A stretch of 64,000 bases of DNA, taken from contig NZ_JALPTH010000007.1 in assembly GCF_023218175.1 (NCBI RefSeq), positions 222,304 to 286,303 of the forward strand, read 5' to 3'. This DNA comes from Streptomyces lichenis. Lineage in GTDB: Bacteria; Actinomycetota; Actinomycetes; Streptomycetales; Streptomycetaceae. A model generated the notes under the pieces. The model searched no databases and was not told the origin of the DNA. It saw only the letters and a program-made list of their open reading frames with translations. Positions 33,251 to 40,872 of the stretch are shown one piece after another. Each line of letters starts with the position of its first letter. Position 1 is the first letter of the stretch. The position numbers and the translations under genes are program-made.

Positions 33251-33874
33251 TCAGGCCCCGGCCAGCAGCATCCCGCCCATGGCCAGCATGGTCGCGGCGA
33301 CCACACCGTCCAGGACCCGCCAGGCCTTCGGCCGGGAGAGCAGGCCGGTCAGCAGGCGGGAGCCGTAGCCGAGCCCGGTGAACCAGAGCAGACTGGCGAG
33401 CGCGGCGCCCACCCCGAACACCCAGCGCCCGGTGCCGTGGTCGGACGCCACCGAGCCGAGCAGCAGCACGGTGTCCAGGTAGACATGCGGGTTGAGCCAG
33501 GTCAGCGCGAGCGCGGTGAGTACGGCGGCGCGCGCCGAACCGGTCGCGGCACCCCGCGCGTCCAGGCCCTCGCCGGTGGCCGGGCGCAGGGCGCGCTGCG
33601 CGGCCAGCACCCCGTACCCGAGCAGGAACAGCCCGCCCGCCACGCCGACCGCCGTCAGCGCCGCGGGCCAGGCGGTGACCACGGCGCCGACCCCGGCCAC
33701 GCCGAGGGCGATGAGCACCGCGTCCGAGACGGCGCAGATCCCGACCACCCGGAGCACCGCCTGCCGGTGCACGCCCTGGCGCAGCACGAAGGCGTTCTGG
33801 GCGCCGATGGCGACGATGAGGGAGAGGCCGGTGCCGAAGCCGGCCAGGGCGGTGGTGAAGGTGCCGTAGGTCAT
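33251..33874 (-). CDS. LysE/ArgO-family amino acid exporter
   Basis: A 207-residue, six-helix exporter. The opening LSLIVAIGAQNAFVLRQGVH and LTWLNPHVYLDTVLLLGSV are diagnostic of the LysE/ArgO type that exports basic amino acids such as lysine and arginine. It is divergent from a LysR regulator of the ArgP/LysG type, the classic arrangement for lysine/arginine-induced export. The ATG at 33874 is preceded by TACGGT at seven bases and then by a perfect palindrome, so operator and promoter abut. Confidence 0.95.
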   Translation of the reverse strand: MTYGTFTTALAGFGTGLSLIVAIGAQNAFVLRQGVHRQAVLRVVGICAVSDAVLIALGVAGVGAVVTAWPAALTAVGVAGGLFLLGYGVLAAQRALRPATGEGLDARGAATGSARAAVLTALALTWLNPHVYLDTVLLLGSVASDHGTGRWVFGVGAALASLLWFTGLGYGSRLLTGLLSRPKAWRVLDGVVAATMLAMGGMLLAGA

Positions 33875-33881
33875 GGAGACG

Positions 33882-33901
33882 ACCGTAGGAAGGATCCTTC
33901 C
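33882..33901. promoter_or_regulatory. lysE promoter and 14-bp palindrome
   Basis: The palindrome GGAAGGATCCTTCC (33888-33901) abuts the minus-strand -10 box TACGGT (33882-33887), which ends seven bases before the lysE ATG. The divergent LysR gene starts 44 bp to the right, after AGCTAAAGATTCTTACG. A site for the LysR protein is the natural interpretation. Confidence 0.55.
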
Positions 33902-33944
33902 CGTCAGTACAGCTAAAGATTCTTACGTACCCTTAGCCGATGTG

Positions 33945-34859
33945 ATGGACGAGCTTCCCCTGGACCAGGTCAGGACCCTGCTCGCGGTGGTCGACGAGGG
34001 CACCTTCGACGCGGCCGCCGCGGCCCTGCATGTAACCCCCTCGGCGGTGAGCCAGCGGGTCAAGGCGCTGGAGCAGCGCACCGGACGGGTGCTGCTGATG
34101 CGGACCAAGCCAGTGCGGCCCACCGCCTCCGGGGCGGTCGTGGTCCGCTACGCGCGCCAGCTGGCCCGGCTGGAACGGGACGCCCGCGAGGAGCTGGGCA
34201 TCGACGACGGGCAGGGCCCGGCCCGGTTGCCCATCGCGGTGAACGCCGACTCGCTGGCCACCTGGTTCCTGCCGGTGCTGACCAGGGTGGGCCAGGACCC
34301 GCCGGTCTGCTTCGAGCTGCACCGCGAGGACGAGGCACACACCACGGCGCTGCTGCGGGAGGGGCAGGTGATGGCCGCGGTGACCTCCTCGCCCGAGCCG
34401 GTCGCCGGCTGCACGGTGCGCCGGCTGGGACTGTTCCGCTACCTCCCGGTGGCCGGCCCCGCGCTGAAGGCCCGCCACCCGGACGGCGCCGCCGTGGAGA
34501 CCCTGGTGCGGGAGGCCCCGGTGATCGTCTTCGACCGCCGGGACGACCTCCAGGACGCCTTTGTGCGCTCGCTGGCCGGGGGAGCGGCCCAGGCGAGCCG
34601 GGTACGCCACCAGGTGCCCACCTCGGAAGGGTTCCTGTACGCGGTGGCGGCCGGCCTCGGCTGGGGGCTGGTCCCGGAGGTGCAGGCGCGGCCGCTGCTG
34701 GAGCGGGGCGAGCTGGTGCCGCTGGCGGGCGGGCGGCCGCTGGACGTCCCGCTCTTCTGGCAGCAGTGGAAGCTGGACTCACCGGCGCTGGCCGCGGTCG
34801 CCGGGGAGGTCGCCCGGGCCGCGGCGGAGGCGCTGCGGCCCCCGGCGGACGTCCCCTGA
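33945..34859 (+). CDS. LysR-family regulator, ArgP/LysG-like
   Basis: A 304-residue LysR regulator of the ArgP/LysG/IciA group: DQVRTLLAVVDEGTFDAAAA and LHVTPSAVSQRVKALEQRTG form the HTH. The effector domain has ADSLATWFLPVL near 90, typical of this group. In relatives, lysine, arginine or histidine binding activates the divergent exporter gene. ATG 33945 is the family-typical start; a GTG one codon earlier is also possible. A TACCCT -10-like box lies 11 bases before the ATG. Confidence 0.93.
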   Translation: MDELPLDQVRTLLAVVDEGTFDAAAAALHVTPSAVSQRVKALEQRTGRVLLMRTKPVRPTASGAVVVRYARQLARLERDAREELGIDDGQGPARLPIAVNADSLATWFLPVLTRVGQDPPVCFELHREDEAHTTALLREGQVMAAVTSSPEPVAGCTVRRLGLFRYLPVAGPALKARHPDGAAVETLVREAPVIVFDRRDDLQDAFVRSLAGGAAQASRVRHQVPTSEGFLYAVAAGLGWGLVPEVQARPLLERGELVPLAGGRPLDVPLFWQQWKLDSPALAAVAGEVARAAAEALRPPADVP

Positions 34860-34895
34860 CCCCGCGGCCTCCCGAGGGCCGCCGCCCCGGGCGGG

Positions 34896-35759
34896 TCAGG
34901 CCCCCGCCGCCGTACGGCGGCCTCCGCCGAGGTTGGCCTCCAGCAGCGCCGTGGCCTCCCGCACCCCGACCGCCCCGCCGCCCTCGTCGCCCGGCGCCGG
35001 CAGCCGGCCGTCCGAGGCCTTCAGCTCCCTGAGCGCCCCCTCGATCGCCTGGTGCGCGGCGAAGAGGCACGGCGTGCTGTAGATGGCGACGTCCACCCCC
35101 AGCTCCGTCAGCTCGGTCAGGGACAGCCGAGGCGACTTGCCGCCGCCGATCTGGTTGAACAGCAGCGGGGTGTCCGCCACCACCTCCCGCACCCGCCGGA
35201 TCGCCGCCACGCTGCGCACCCCGTCCACCAGGACGACATCCGCCCCGCTCTTGGCCAGCGCCGCGGCGCGCCGCAGGATCTCCTCCTCCTCGACGGCGTC
35301 GGTGCGGGCCACCACGACCAGCTCGTCCCGGCTGTCCAGGACCCGGTGCAGCTTGTCCAGGTACGCGTCCAGCGGCAGGATCCGCTTGCCGTCCGCGTGG
35401 CCGCACCGGCGCGGCCGCTCCTGGTCCTCCAGGATCACCCCGGAGGCACCCGCCCGCTCCAGCCGCCGCACCACATGGCAGGCCACCTCCGGATCCGCGT
35501 AGCCGTCGTCGATGTCGACCAGCAGGTGCTGCGCCGGGAAGGCCGACCGCAGCCGCTCGGCGAAGGCCACGACGTCGGGCCAGGCGATGAAGCCGATGTC
35601 CGGAAGCCCGTAGTACGAGGCGGCGAACCCGAACCCGGAGAGGAAGAAGCCGTCGTAGTGCCGGGCCGCGAGCGACGCGGAGTACATGTCGTGGATACCG
35701 ATCAGCGGTGTGGTGCCGGGGTCCGCGATCGCGTCGCGCAGCCTGTGCCCAGGGCCCAT
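34896..35759 (-). CDS. Isocitrate lyase/PEP mutase superfamily enzyme
   Basis: A 287-residue TIM-barrel enzyme. DMYSASLAARHYDGFFLSGF, the metal-binding DIDDGYADP, and EDQ followed by RRCGHADGK mark the ICL/PEPM superfamily. The CGH triad with basic neighbours resembles lyases such as 2-methylisocitrate lyase rather than PEP mutase, which has a different loop. The real substrate, a 2,3-substituted malate-type acid or a phosphono acid, is not decided. ATG 35759 has GGAGG seven bases upstream, which excludes the longer frame starting at 35870. It stands alone, converging with the LysR gene. Confidence 0.88.
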   Translation of the reverse strand: MGPGHRLRDAIADPGTTPLIGIHDMYSASLAARHYDGFFLSGFGFAASYYGLPDIGFIAWPDVVAFAERLRSAFPAQHLLVDIDDGYADPEVACHVVRRLERAGASGVILEDQERPRRCGHADGKRILPLDAYLDKLHRVLDSRDELVVVARTDAVEEEEILRRAAALAKSGADVVLVDGVRSVAAIRRVREVVADTPLLFNQIGGGKSPRLSLTELTELGVDVAIYSTPCLFAAHQAIEGALRELKASDGRLPAPGDEGGGAVGVREATALLEANLGGGRRTAAGA

Positions 35760-35949
35760 CGTCCCTCCAGGGGAAACGAGGCGGCCACCGCGAGCGAGCG
35801 GGCGGCCGCCGAGCAGGTCGTCGGTGACCCAGCGTGTCAGGACGGGCTTTTCCGCCCAAACCCCGTACACCCATTGGCATCAGCGAAAACCGGACAGCCG
35901 GGGTCGGGGCCCGGGACCGGGGCCGCCCCTCGTTGTCAGTGGCGCTGGC

Positions 35950-35955
35950 TACGGT
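35950..35955 (+). promoter_or_regulatory. Leaderless-type -10 box (TACGGT)
   Basis: TACGGT ends seven bases before ATG 35963, with no Shine-Dalgarno sequence. Confidence 0.5.
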
Positions 35956-35962
35956 GGTGGCC

Positions 35963-36325
35963 ATGATCGATGCCGAGGACGTCCGCCGTACCGCCCTGTC
36001 CTTCCCCGAGACGGTGGAGAAGGAGGCCTGGCGCATGCCCACCTTCCGGGTGGCCGGGAAGATGTACCTCACCATCCCCGACGACCAGACCTCGTTCGCG
36101 GTCCGCTGTCCCCGGCACGAGCGGAGGGAACTCATCGCCGCCGAACCGGAGAAGTTCTGGGTGCCGCCGCACGAGGCGAGCTCCGCCTGGGTCCGGGTCC
36201 GGCTGGCCGCCCTGGAGGACCCGGCCGAACTGTGGGACATCCTGGTGGACTCCTGGCGCCAGGCCGCGCCCGACCGCCTGGCCGAGCAGCATCCCGAGCT
36301 GCGCCCGGGCGCGGCCGCCGGCTGA
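35963..36325 (+). CDS. MmcQ/YjbR-family protein
   Basis: A 120-residue protein of the MmcQ/YjbR (CyaY-like fold) family: ALSFPETVEKEAWRMPTFRV, KMYLTIPDDQTSFAVRCP, and PEKFWVPPHEASSAWVRVRL. The family is widespread and often called DNA-binding, but its molecular role is not established. The gene is monocistronic, starts from a leaderless-type promoter, and is followed by a 442-bp region without genes. Confidence 0.88.
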   Translation: MIDAEDVRRTALSFPETVEKEAWRMPTFRVAGKMYLTIPDDQTSFAVRCPRHERRELIAAEPEKFWVPPHEASSAWVRVRLAALEDPAELWDILVDSWRQAAPDRLAEQHPELRPGAAAG

Positions 36326-36767
36326 CCGGGGGAGAGGCGCCGCGGTCCGAGCAGTCGCGCCGGTCGGCCCGGTCCCGCGCGCCCGCGGTGAGCCGCCGCC
36401 GCTGCTCCTCCTCGTGGGGTCCGGCACACCCGGCGAGGAGGAGGCGTCCCGTGCGACGTGGGCGGCCCCACCGTCGCAGCGTGCGGTGGCGGTCATGCCC
36501 GTGCGCCGCCCGCGCCCGTGCAGCAGCCGGTCGCAGCGACGCACCGTGCCCCCGTCCGCTGTACCCGCCCGTCCGGCCGAGCCCCCGGCACCAGCTGCGG
36601 CCGTCGCGGTCCGCCCGGCCGCCGCCCGCCGACTCTACCGACCACCGCCCCTGGCCCCCGGCCTCCGACCACCGCCCCTAGCCCCCGGCCTCCGACCACC
36701 GCCCCCGGCCCCCGGCCTCCGACCACCGCCCCCGGCCTCCGGCCCGCCCGTGCCCCCGGGGGCGGGC
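36326..36767. other. Intergenic region with tandem 27-bp repeats
   Basis: Convergent gap of 442 bp between the MmcQ/YjbR gene and cbiO. Apart from the 27-bp repeats at 36640-36743 it contains GC-rich low-complexity sequence. Open frames on either strand are Arg/Pro/Ala-rich and unsupported. Confidence 0.55.
36640..36743. repeat. 27-bp tandem repeat, about 3.9 copies
   Basis: Units start at 36640, 36667, 36694 and 36721, each beginning CGACCACCGCCCC and ending GGCCTC, with one or two substitutions between copies. The last copy is incomplete. The array lies in a convergent intergenic region, 25 bp before the stop codon side of cbiO. Confidence 0.85.
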
Positions 36768-37625
36768 TCAGGCGCCTCGTACGGTCGCCGCCCACTCCTC
36801 CAGCTCCTCCGGGGTACGCGGCCCGGGGGCGTCTTCGGGCAGCAGTCCCCGCTCGCGCAGCACCGCCGCGACCGCCATGCCCCAGGGGCGCCGCAGCCCC
36901 GCGGCGGCCAGCAGGTCCCGGTCGCCGAGCAGCTCCGCCACCGGTCCGGTGCGCGGGCCCGCCGGGGTGAGCACCGCCGCGTCGTCCGCCCAGCGCAGCG
37001 CCAGGTCCACATCGTGGGTGGCCATCAGCACCGTGGTGCCCGAGGCGCGCAGTTGGTCCAGGGTGCGCAGCAACCGCTCCTGGCCGTGCGGGTCGAGCCC
37101 GGCCGTCGGCTCGTCCAGGATCAGCACCCGGGGCCGCATGGCCACCGCGCCGGCGATCGCCGCGCGCTTGCGCTGCCCGTAGGAGAGCAGATGGGTGGGC
37201 CGGTCCGCGAGCGCCGTGATGTCCAGCGCCTCCAGCGCCTCGTCCACCCGGCCGCGTACCTCGGAGGCGGCCAGCCCCAGGTTCATCGGCCCGAAGGAGA
37301 CGTCCTGGGCGACCGAGGCGGCGAACAGCTGGTCGTCCGGGTCCTGCACCACCAGCTGGACCGTGGTGCGCAGCCGCACCAGCCCGGCCCGGTCGTACGC
37401 CACCTCCTCGCCGGCCAGCCGCAGCAGCCCCCGGTCCGGGCGCAGCCCGCCGCTGAGCAGCCGCAGCATGGTGGTCTTGCCGCTGCCGTTGCGGCCCAGC
37501 AGCGCCACCGCCCGGCCCTCGGCGACCGCGAAGTCCACCCCGCTGAGCACCGCGGGCCCCTCGTCGTAGGCGTATCCGGCGCCCACCAGCTCCACGACGG
37601 GCAGCCCGCCTGTGACGGACGTCAT
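36768..37625 (-). CDS. cbiO: ECF cobalt transporter ATPase CbiO
   Basis: A 285-residue ABC ATPase that powers cobalt uptake with CbiM, CbiN and CbiQ. Walker A is GRNGSGKTT, the signature is LLSYGQRKRAAIAGA and Walker B is VLILDEPTAGLDP. VVQDPDDQLFAASVAQDVSF is the Q-loop region typical of ECF ATPases. A C-terminal extension of about 50 residues follows the ATPase core. ATG 37625 overlaps the cbiQ stop (ATGA). It is the last gene of the riboswitch-controlled operon. Confidence 0.95.
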   Translation of the reverse strand: MTSVTGGLPVVELVGAGYAYDEGPAVLSGVDFAVAEGRAVALLGRNGSGKTTMLRLLSGGLRPDRGLLRLAGEEVAYDRAGLVRLRTTVQLVVQDPDDQLFAASVAQDVSFGPMNLGLAASEVRGRVDEALEALDITALADRPTHLLSYGQRKRAAIAGAVAMRPRVLILDEPTAGLDPHGQERLLRTLDQLRASGTTVLMATHDVDLALRWADDAAVLTPAGPRTGPVAELLGDRDLLAAAGLRRPWGMAVAAVLRERGLLPEDAPGPRTPEELEEWAATVRGA

Positions 37626-38371
37626 GACAGAAGGCCTTTCAGTACGAGGGTGGCGGCGACCAGGGCGGCGAGCAGCGCCCCCGTGGCGGCCAGGAAGCGC
37701 CGGGAGAGGGCCGCCTCGGGCACCAGGACCCGCAGGGTGCCGTCGTAGCCCCGGCCGGCCAGGCCCTCCTGGAGCCGCGCCGCCCGGTCGAAGGAGCGGA
37801 CGAAGGCGATGGCGCCCAGCCCGGCCAGCGACCGCCAGGCCGCCGCCCGGCTCGCCTGCCCCAGCCGGGCCGCCTGCGCCTGGCGCACCTTGGCCACCGT
37901 GTCCAGCAGCAGGAACCCGATTCGGTACATCACCAGGGCCACGTCCACCACCGGCGCCGGCACCCCGGCCCGTACCAGCCGCGGCAGCACGTCCGACACG
38001 GGCGTGGTGAACGCGAACAGCAGCACCCCGAGGGACGCCGCCGAGGTGCGCAGCAGCAACTGCCCGGCGTGCACCGGGCCGTCCGGGGCGAGCGACACCG
38101 CTCCGGCGGCGCCGCCCACCTGGAACAGCAGCGGGATCGCCCCCGTCACACAGAAGCCCAGCGGGAGGCGGAACGCCCGCCACAGCAGCCGGGGCGCCAC
38201 CCCGGCCGGGCCGAGCAGCACCGCCAGGGTCGCGGCGCCGACCAGCGGGGCCCCCGGCCAGGCCGGCAGGCACACCGCGCTGAGCGTCAGACCGAATCCG
38301 AGGACCGCCTTCTCCACCGGGTGGCGGTGGCGCCAGCGGCCGGCGTGCGCCGCCGCGTCGATCGGCAGCAC
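37622..38371 (-). CDS. cbiQ: ECF cobalt transporter T-component CbiQ
   Basis: A 249-residue integral membrane coupling protein. It begins VLPIDAAAHAGRWRHRHPVEK, like other CbiQ proteins, which fixes GTG 38371 over the longer frame. The Arg-containing coupling helices include FVRSFDRAARLQEGLAGRGY, the Ala-Arg-Gly-type motif that contacts the ATPase. It starts four bases after the cbiN stop and overlaps cbiO, which fits a tightly coupled operon. Confidence 0.93.
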   Translation of the reverse strand: MLPIDAAAHAGRWRHRHPVEKAVLGFGLTLSAVCLPAWPGAPLVGAATLAVLLGPAGVAPRLLWRAFRLPLGFCVTGAIPLLFQVGGAAGAVSLAPDGPVHAGQLLLRTSAASLGVLLFAFTTPVSDVLPRLVRAGVPAPVVDVALVMYRIGFLLLDTVAKVRQAQAARLGQASRAAAWRSLAGLGAIAFVRSFDRAARLQEGLAGRGYDGTLRVLVPEAALSRRFLAATGALLAALVAATLVLKGLLS

Positions 38372-38375
38372 CCGC

Positions 38376-38765
38376 TTACCCGGCAGCCCCGGTGCCCCGG
38401 GCCGCGGCCGGGCCCACGTCGGCGGCGTCCGCCGCACCCCCGGTGCCCTCGGCGGCGGCCAGCGCCCGCGCCTCGCCCTGGCGGCGGCCCCGGCGCAGCC
38501 CGAAGTAGTACGCCAGGACACCCGCGCCCAGCGCCGCCTGAAGGGCGAACAGCGCCGACTCGACCTCGCCCGAGGGCGGCTCGTACAGCGGGCTGAACCA
38601 GGGCTCGTAGTCCGGCTTCAGCTCGGTGATCGCCGTCTCGGCCTGCGCGTCGGCGCCGGTGAACGGCTCCTCCTTGTGGTCCCCGAGGCCCAGTGCCAGC
38701 GGCAGCACGGCGAGCGCCGCCACCACGAGCAGCAGCAGGGTGTTGATCTTCGCGTTGCGGCTCAT
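38376..38765 (-). CDS. cbiN: ECF cobalt transporter subunit CbiN
   Basis: A 129-residue two-helix protein: an N-terminal helix ([19 protein letters not shown]), an extracytoplasmic loop with [20 protein letters not shown], the family signature, and a second helix ([19 protein letters not shown]). In cobalt systems CbiN promotes metal loading of CbiM. Its cytoplasmic tail (about 30 residues, Ala/Gly-rich) is longer than usual. ATG 38765 overlaps the cbiM stop. Confidence 0.95.
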   Translation of the reverse strand: MSRNAKINTLLLLVVAALAVLPLALGLGDHKEEPFTGADAQAETAITELKPDYEPWFSPLYEPPSGEVESALFALQAALGAGVLAYYFGLRRGRRQGEARALAAAEGTGGAADAADVGPAAARGTGAAG

Positions 38766-39493
38766 CGCGCGGCCGCCTCCTTCTCCTCACCCGAGGCGCC
38801 GGCCCGGCCCGCGCCCTTGTCCTTGCCGGTCACCTTCGACAGCACACCGAGCCGCAGCAGCTCGCCCTTGCTGGACTGCGTCAGCAGCCGCATCACCAGC
38901 ACGGTGAGCAGGCCCTCGCTGACCGCCAGCGGGATCTGGGTGAGCGCGAAGATGGAGCCGAACTTGGCCAGCGCCCCGGCGAAACCGGTGCCCGGGTCGG
39001 GGAAGGCGAGCGCCAGCTGCACGCTGGTGACGCAGTAGGTCGACAGGTCGGCGGCGAACGCGCCGAAGAAGACCGCCACCATCAGCGGCGCCCCGAAGCG
39101 GCGCAGCAGCCAGTAGGTGCCGAACCCGGCCCACGGCCCGACGATCGCCATCGAGAAGACGTTGGCGCCGAGCGTGGTCAGCCCGCCGTGCGCCAGCAGC
39201 AGCGCCTGGAACAGCAGGGTGATGGTGCCGAGCACCGCCATGATCGGCGGCCGGAACAGGATGGCGCCCAGCCCCGTACCGGTCGGGTGCGAGCAACTGC
39301 CCGTCACCGACGGGATCTTGAGGGCGGACAGGACGAAGGTGAACGCCCCGGAGGCACCCAGCAGGAGTGTCGACTCCGGGTTGCTCCGGACCTCGCGGGT
39401 CAGGGCGCGCACTCCGTGCACGACAAACGGAGCAGACGCGACGGCCCAGGCGGCCGCGTGCGCGGGGGGCAGATACCCCTCGGCTATATGCAT
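38762..39493 (-). CDS. cbiM: ECF cobalt transporter S-component CbiM
   Basis: A 243-residue substrate-binding membrane protein. The N-terminal [10 protein letters not shown] contains Met1 and His2, which together with a later His form the Co(II) site; the start at ATG 39493 is therefore certain. [17 protein letters not shown] and [12 protein letters not shown] are further conserved segments. A charged tail ends the protein. It is the first gene after the cobalamin riboswitch, so it should be repressed when B12 is plentiful. Confidence 0.97.
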   Translation of the reverse strand: MHIAEGYLPPAHAAAWAVASAPFVVHGVRALTREVRSNPESTLLLGASGAFTFVLSALKIPSVTGSCSHPTGTGLGAILFRPPIMAVLGTITLLFQALLLAHGGLTTLGANVFSMAIVGPWAGFGTYWLLRRFGAPLMVAVFFGAFAADLSTYCVTSVQLALAFPDPGTGFAGALAKFGSIFALTQIPLAVSEGLLTVLVMRLLTQSSKGELLRLGVLSKVTGKDKGAGRAGASGEEKEAAAR

Positions 39494-39498
39494 GGTCG

Positions 39499-39511
39499 GG
39501 AGACCCTCTCC
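39499..39511 (-). promoter_or_regulatory. cbiM ribosome-binding-site hairpin
   Basis: On the minus strand GGAGA-GGG-TCTCC forms a 5-bp stem that contains the only plausible Shine-Dalgarno sequence for cbiM. It may be part of the riboswitch expression platform, acting on translation. Confidence 0.4.
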
Positions 39512-39529
39512 AGCACCTCGTGGATGGAC

Positions 39530-39716
39530 AACGCGCCCTGGCCGGTCTCCTGGCTGACGGGTCATGCCGCCTCGGCTCCGCCTTCCCGGACGTGGCGGTC
39601 TCCCGCGGCGGTCCAGTGGCTTCCCGGAGGGGTCCCCCCGGGGGTGGAGCCGGACTTCCCGATCACAGTGGCGAGGGCCGCACCGGTACCGCACCGGATT
39701 TCCCGTACACCAAGGC
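39530..39716 (-). ncRNA. Cobalamin riboswitch
   Basis: Reading the minus strand, the region shows GGGAA and TCCGGTGCGG near the 5' end, CCCTCGCCACTGTGATCGGG in the middle, GGAAGCCACTGG, and the B12 box GCCAGGAGACCGGCC at 39540-39555. These occur in the order and spacing of the adenosylcobalamin-sensing element. It lies in the leader of cbiMNQO, whose product imports cobalt for B12 synthesis, so high cobalamin should switch the operon off. Exact ends are approximate. Confidence 0.93.
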
Positions 39717-39722
39717 GCTGCG

Positions 39723-39752
39723 ACCCTAGTGCGTTGACCAGGTACATCACAA
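39723..39752 (-). promoter_or_regulatory. Promoter of the riboswitch-cbi operon
   Basis: On the minus strand TTGTGA (39752-39747) and TAGGGT (39728-39723) are 18 bp apart, matching a housekeeping-type promoter. The start of transcription would be about 39716, just at the 5' end of the riboswitch. Confidence 0.6.
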
Positions 39753-39808
39753 CCCGCGTACCGGCGCTCACCCCGGCGCTTCCGTCCCCCGGGCCGCCAC
39801 CCGCCGGG

Positions 39809-40219
39809 TCACTTCTTCCGGTAGCCGTACGCCTCCGAGGCCGCCGCCTCCACCGCGTCCAGGTCCCCGCCGGCCGCCGCCGTGACCACCGCCGCCACCG
39901 CCCCCTCGACGAACGGCGCGTCCACCAGCCGCGTGCCGTCGGGGAGTTCGTCGTCGGCCAGCAGGGCCTTGACCGTGAGCACCGCGCTGCCGAGGTCGGC
40001 CAGCACGGCCACCCCCGCCCCGCCGTCCACCGAGGCGGCCGCCGCCGCGATCAGCTCCGTACTGGTGCCCAACCCGCCGCCGGGCAGCCCGCCCGCGGGC
40101 GCCAGCGGGGTGCCCGCCCCGCCCGCCAGCCCGCGCGCCAGATCCGCGACCGACCCCGCCACCTCGGCGCTGTGCGACACCAGCACGATGCCGACCCGCC
40201 CCTCGACCCCGCCGCTCAT
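39809..40219 (-). CDS. dhaM: Dihydroxyacetone kinase phosphoryl-donor subunit DhaM (EIIA-like)
   Basis: A 136-residue PTS EIIA(Man)-like protein that passes phosphate from HPr to ADP bound on DhaL. GIVLVSHSAEVA contains the phospho-accepting His, and GVAVLADLGSAVLTVKALL is the second conserved block. It has only the EIIA domain, without fused HPr or EI parts. ATG 40219 overlaps the dhaL stop (ATGA). It is the last gene of the dhaKLM operon; the cbi promoter lies just downstream. Confidence 0.95.
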   Translation of the reverse strand: MSGGVEGRVGIVLVSHSAEVAGSVADLARGLAGGAGTPLAPAGGLPGGGLGTSTELIAAAAASVDGGAGVAVLADLGSAVLTVKALLADDELPDGTRLVDAPFVEGAVAAVVTAAAGGDLDAVEAAASEAYGYRKK

Positions 40220-40872
40220 CCCCGTCGCCCCTCTCCCTGGTCCGCCTCACCGGCCGCCTCCGCCAGCGCGGCCAGCAGCAGCGCCGCCGAGGTCGCCCCC
40301 GGGTCCTGATGGCCCTCGCTGCGCTCACCGAGATAGCTGGCCCGGCCCTTGCGCGCCCGCATCGGCACGGTCTCCGCCGCGCCCCGCGCCGCCGCCTCGG
40401 CAGCCGCCGCGTACGCCCCCGGCCCGTCCGCCGCCCGGGCCAGCGCGGCGACCGCCGGCTCCAGCGCGTCCAGCATCGTCTTGTCCCCGACCTTCGCCCC
40501 GCCGAGCTGCCCGACCGCCGCGACCCCCGCGCCCAGCGCCTCCGCCAGCTGCCCGGGACCGACCTCCCCGGCGTCCCCGAGCGCCTTGCCGGTGCGGCGC
40601 AGCAGGGTGCCGTACAGCGGACCCGAGGCCCCGCCCACCGTGGAGATCAGCTGCCGCCCGGCCAGCGTCAGCACCGCACCCGGCGAGTCCGCGGCGCCCT
40701 TCTCCAGCTCCGCCGCCACCGCGGTGAACCCCCGCCGGAGGTTGGCCCCGTGGTCGGCGTCCCCGATCGCCGCGTCCAGCTCCGTGAGATGCCCGGCCTC
40801 CCGCTCCACCGCCGCCGCGGCGGCCGCCATCCACCGCCGGAAGGCGTCCGTGTCCAGCACCACCGCGCTCAC
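40216..40872 (-). CDS. dhaL: Dihydroxyacetone kinase ADP-binding subunit DhaL
   Basis: A 218-residue subunit that holds the nucleotide which phosphorylates dihydroxyacetone on DhaK. GDADHGANLRRGF contains the Mg-binding Asp residues, and GGASGPLYGTLLRR and GRASYLGERSEGHQDPGATS are family signatures. GTG 40872 overlaps the dhaK TGA (GTGA), so translation is coupled; a much longer upstream frame is rejected because it crosses dhaK antisense-like sequence. Confidence 0.95.
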   Translation of the reverse strand: MSAVVLDTDAFRRWMAAAAAAVEREAGHLTELDAAIGDADHGANLRRGFTAVAAELEKGAADSPGAVLTLAGRQLISTVGGASGPLYGTLLRRTGKALGDAGEVGPGQLAEALGAGVAAVGQLGGAKVGDKTMLDALEPAVAALARAADGPGAYAAAAEAAARGAAETVPMRARKGRASYLGERSEGHQDPGATSAALLLAALAEAAGEADQGEGRRG

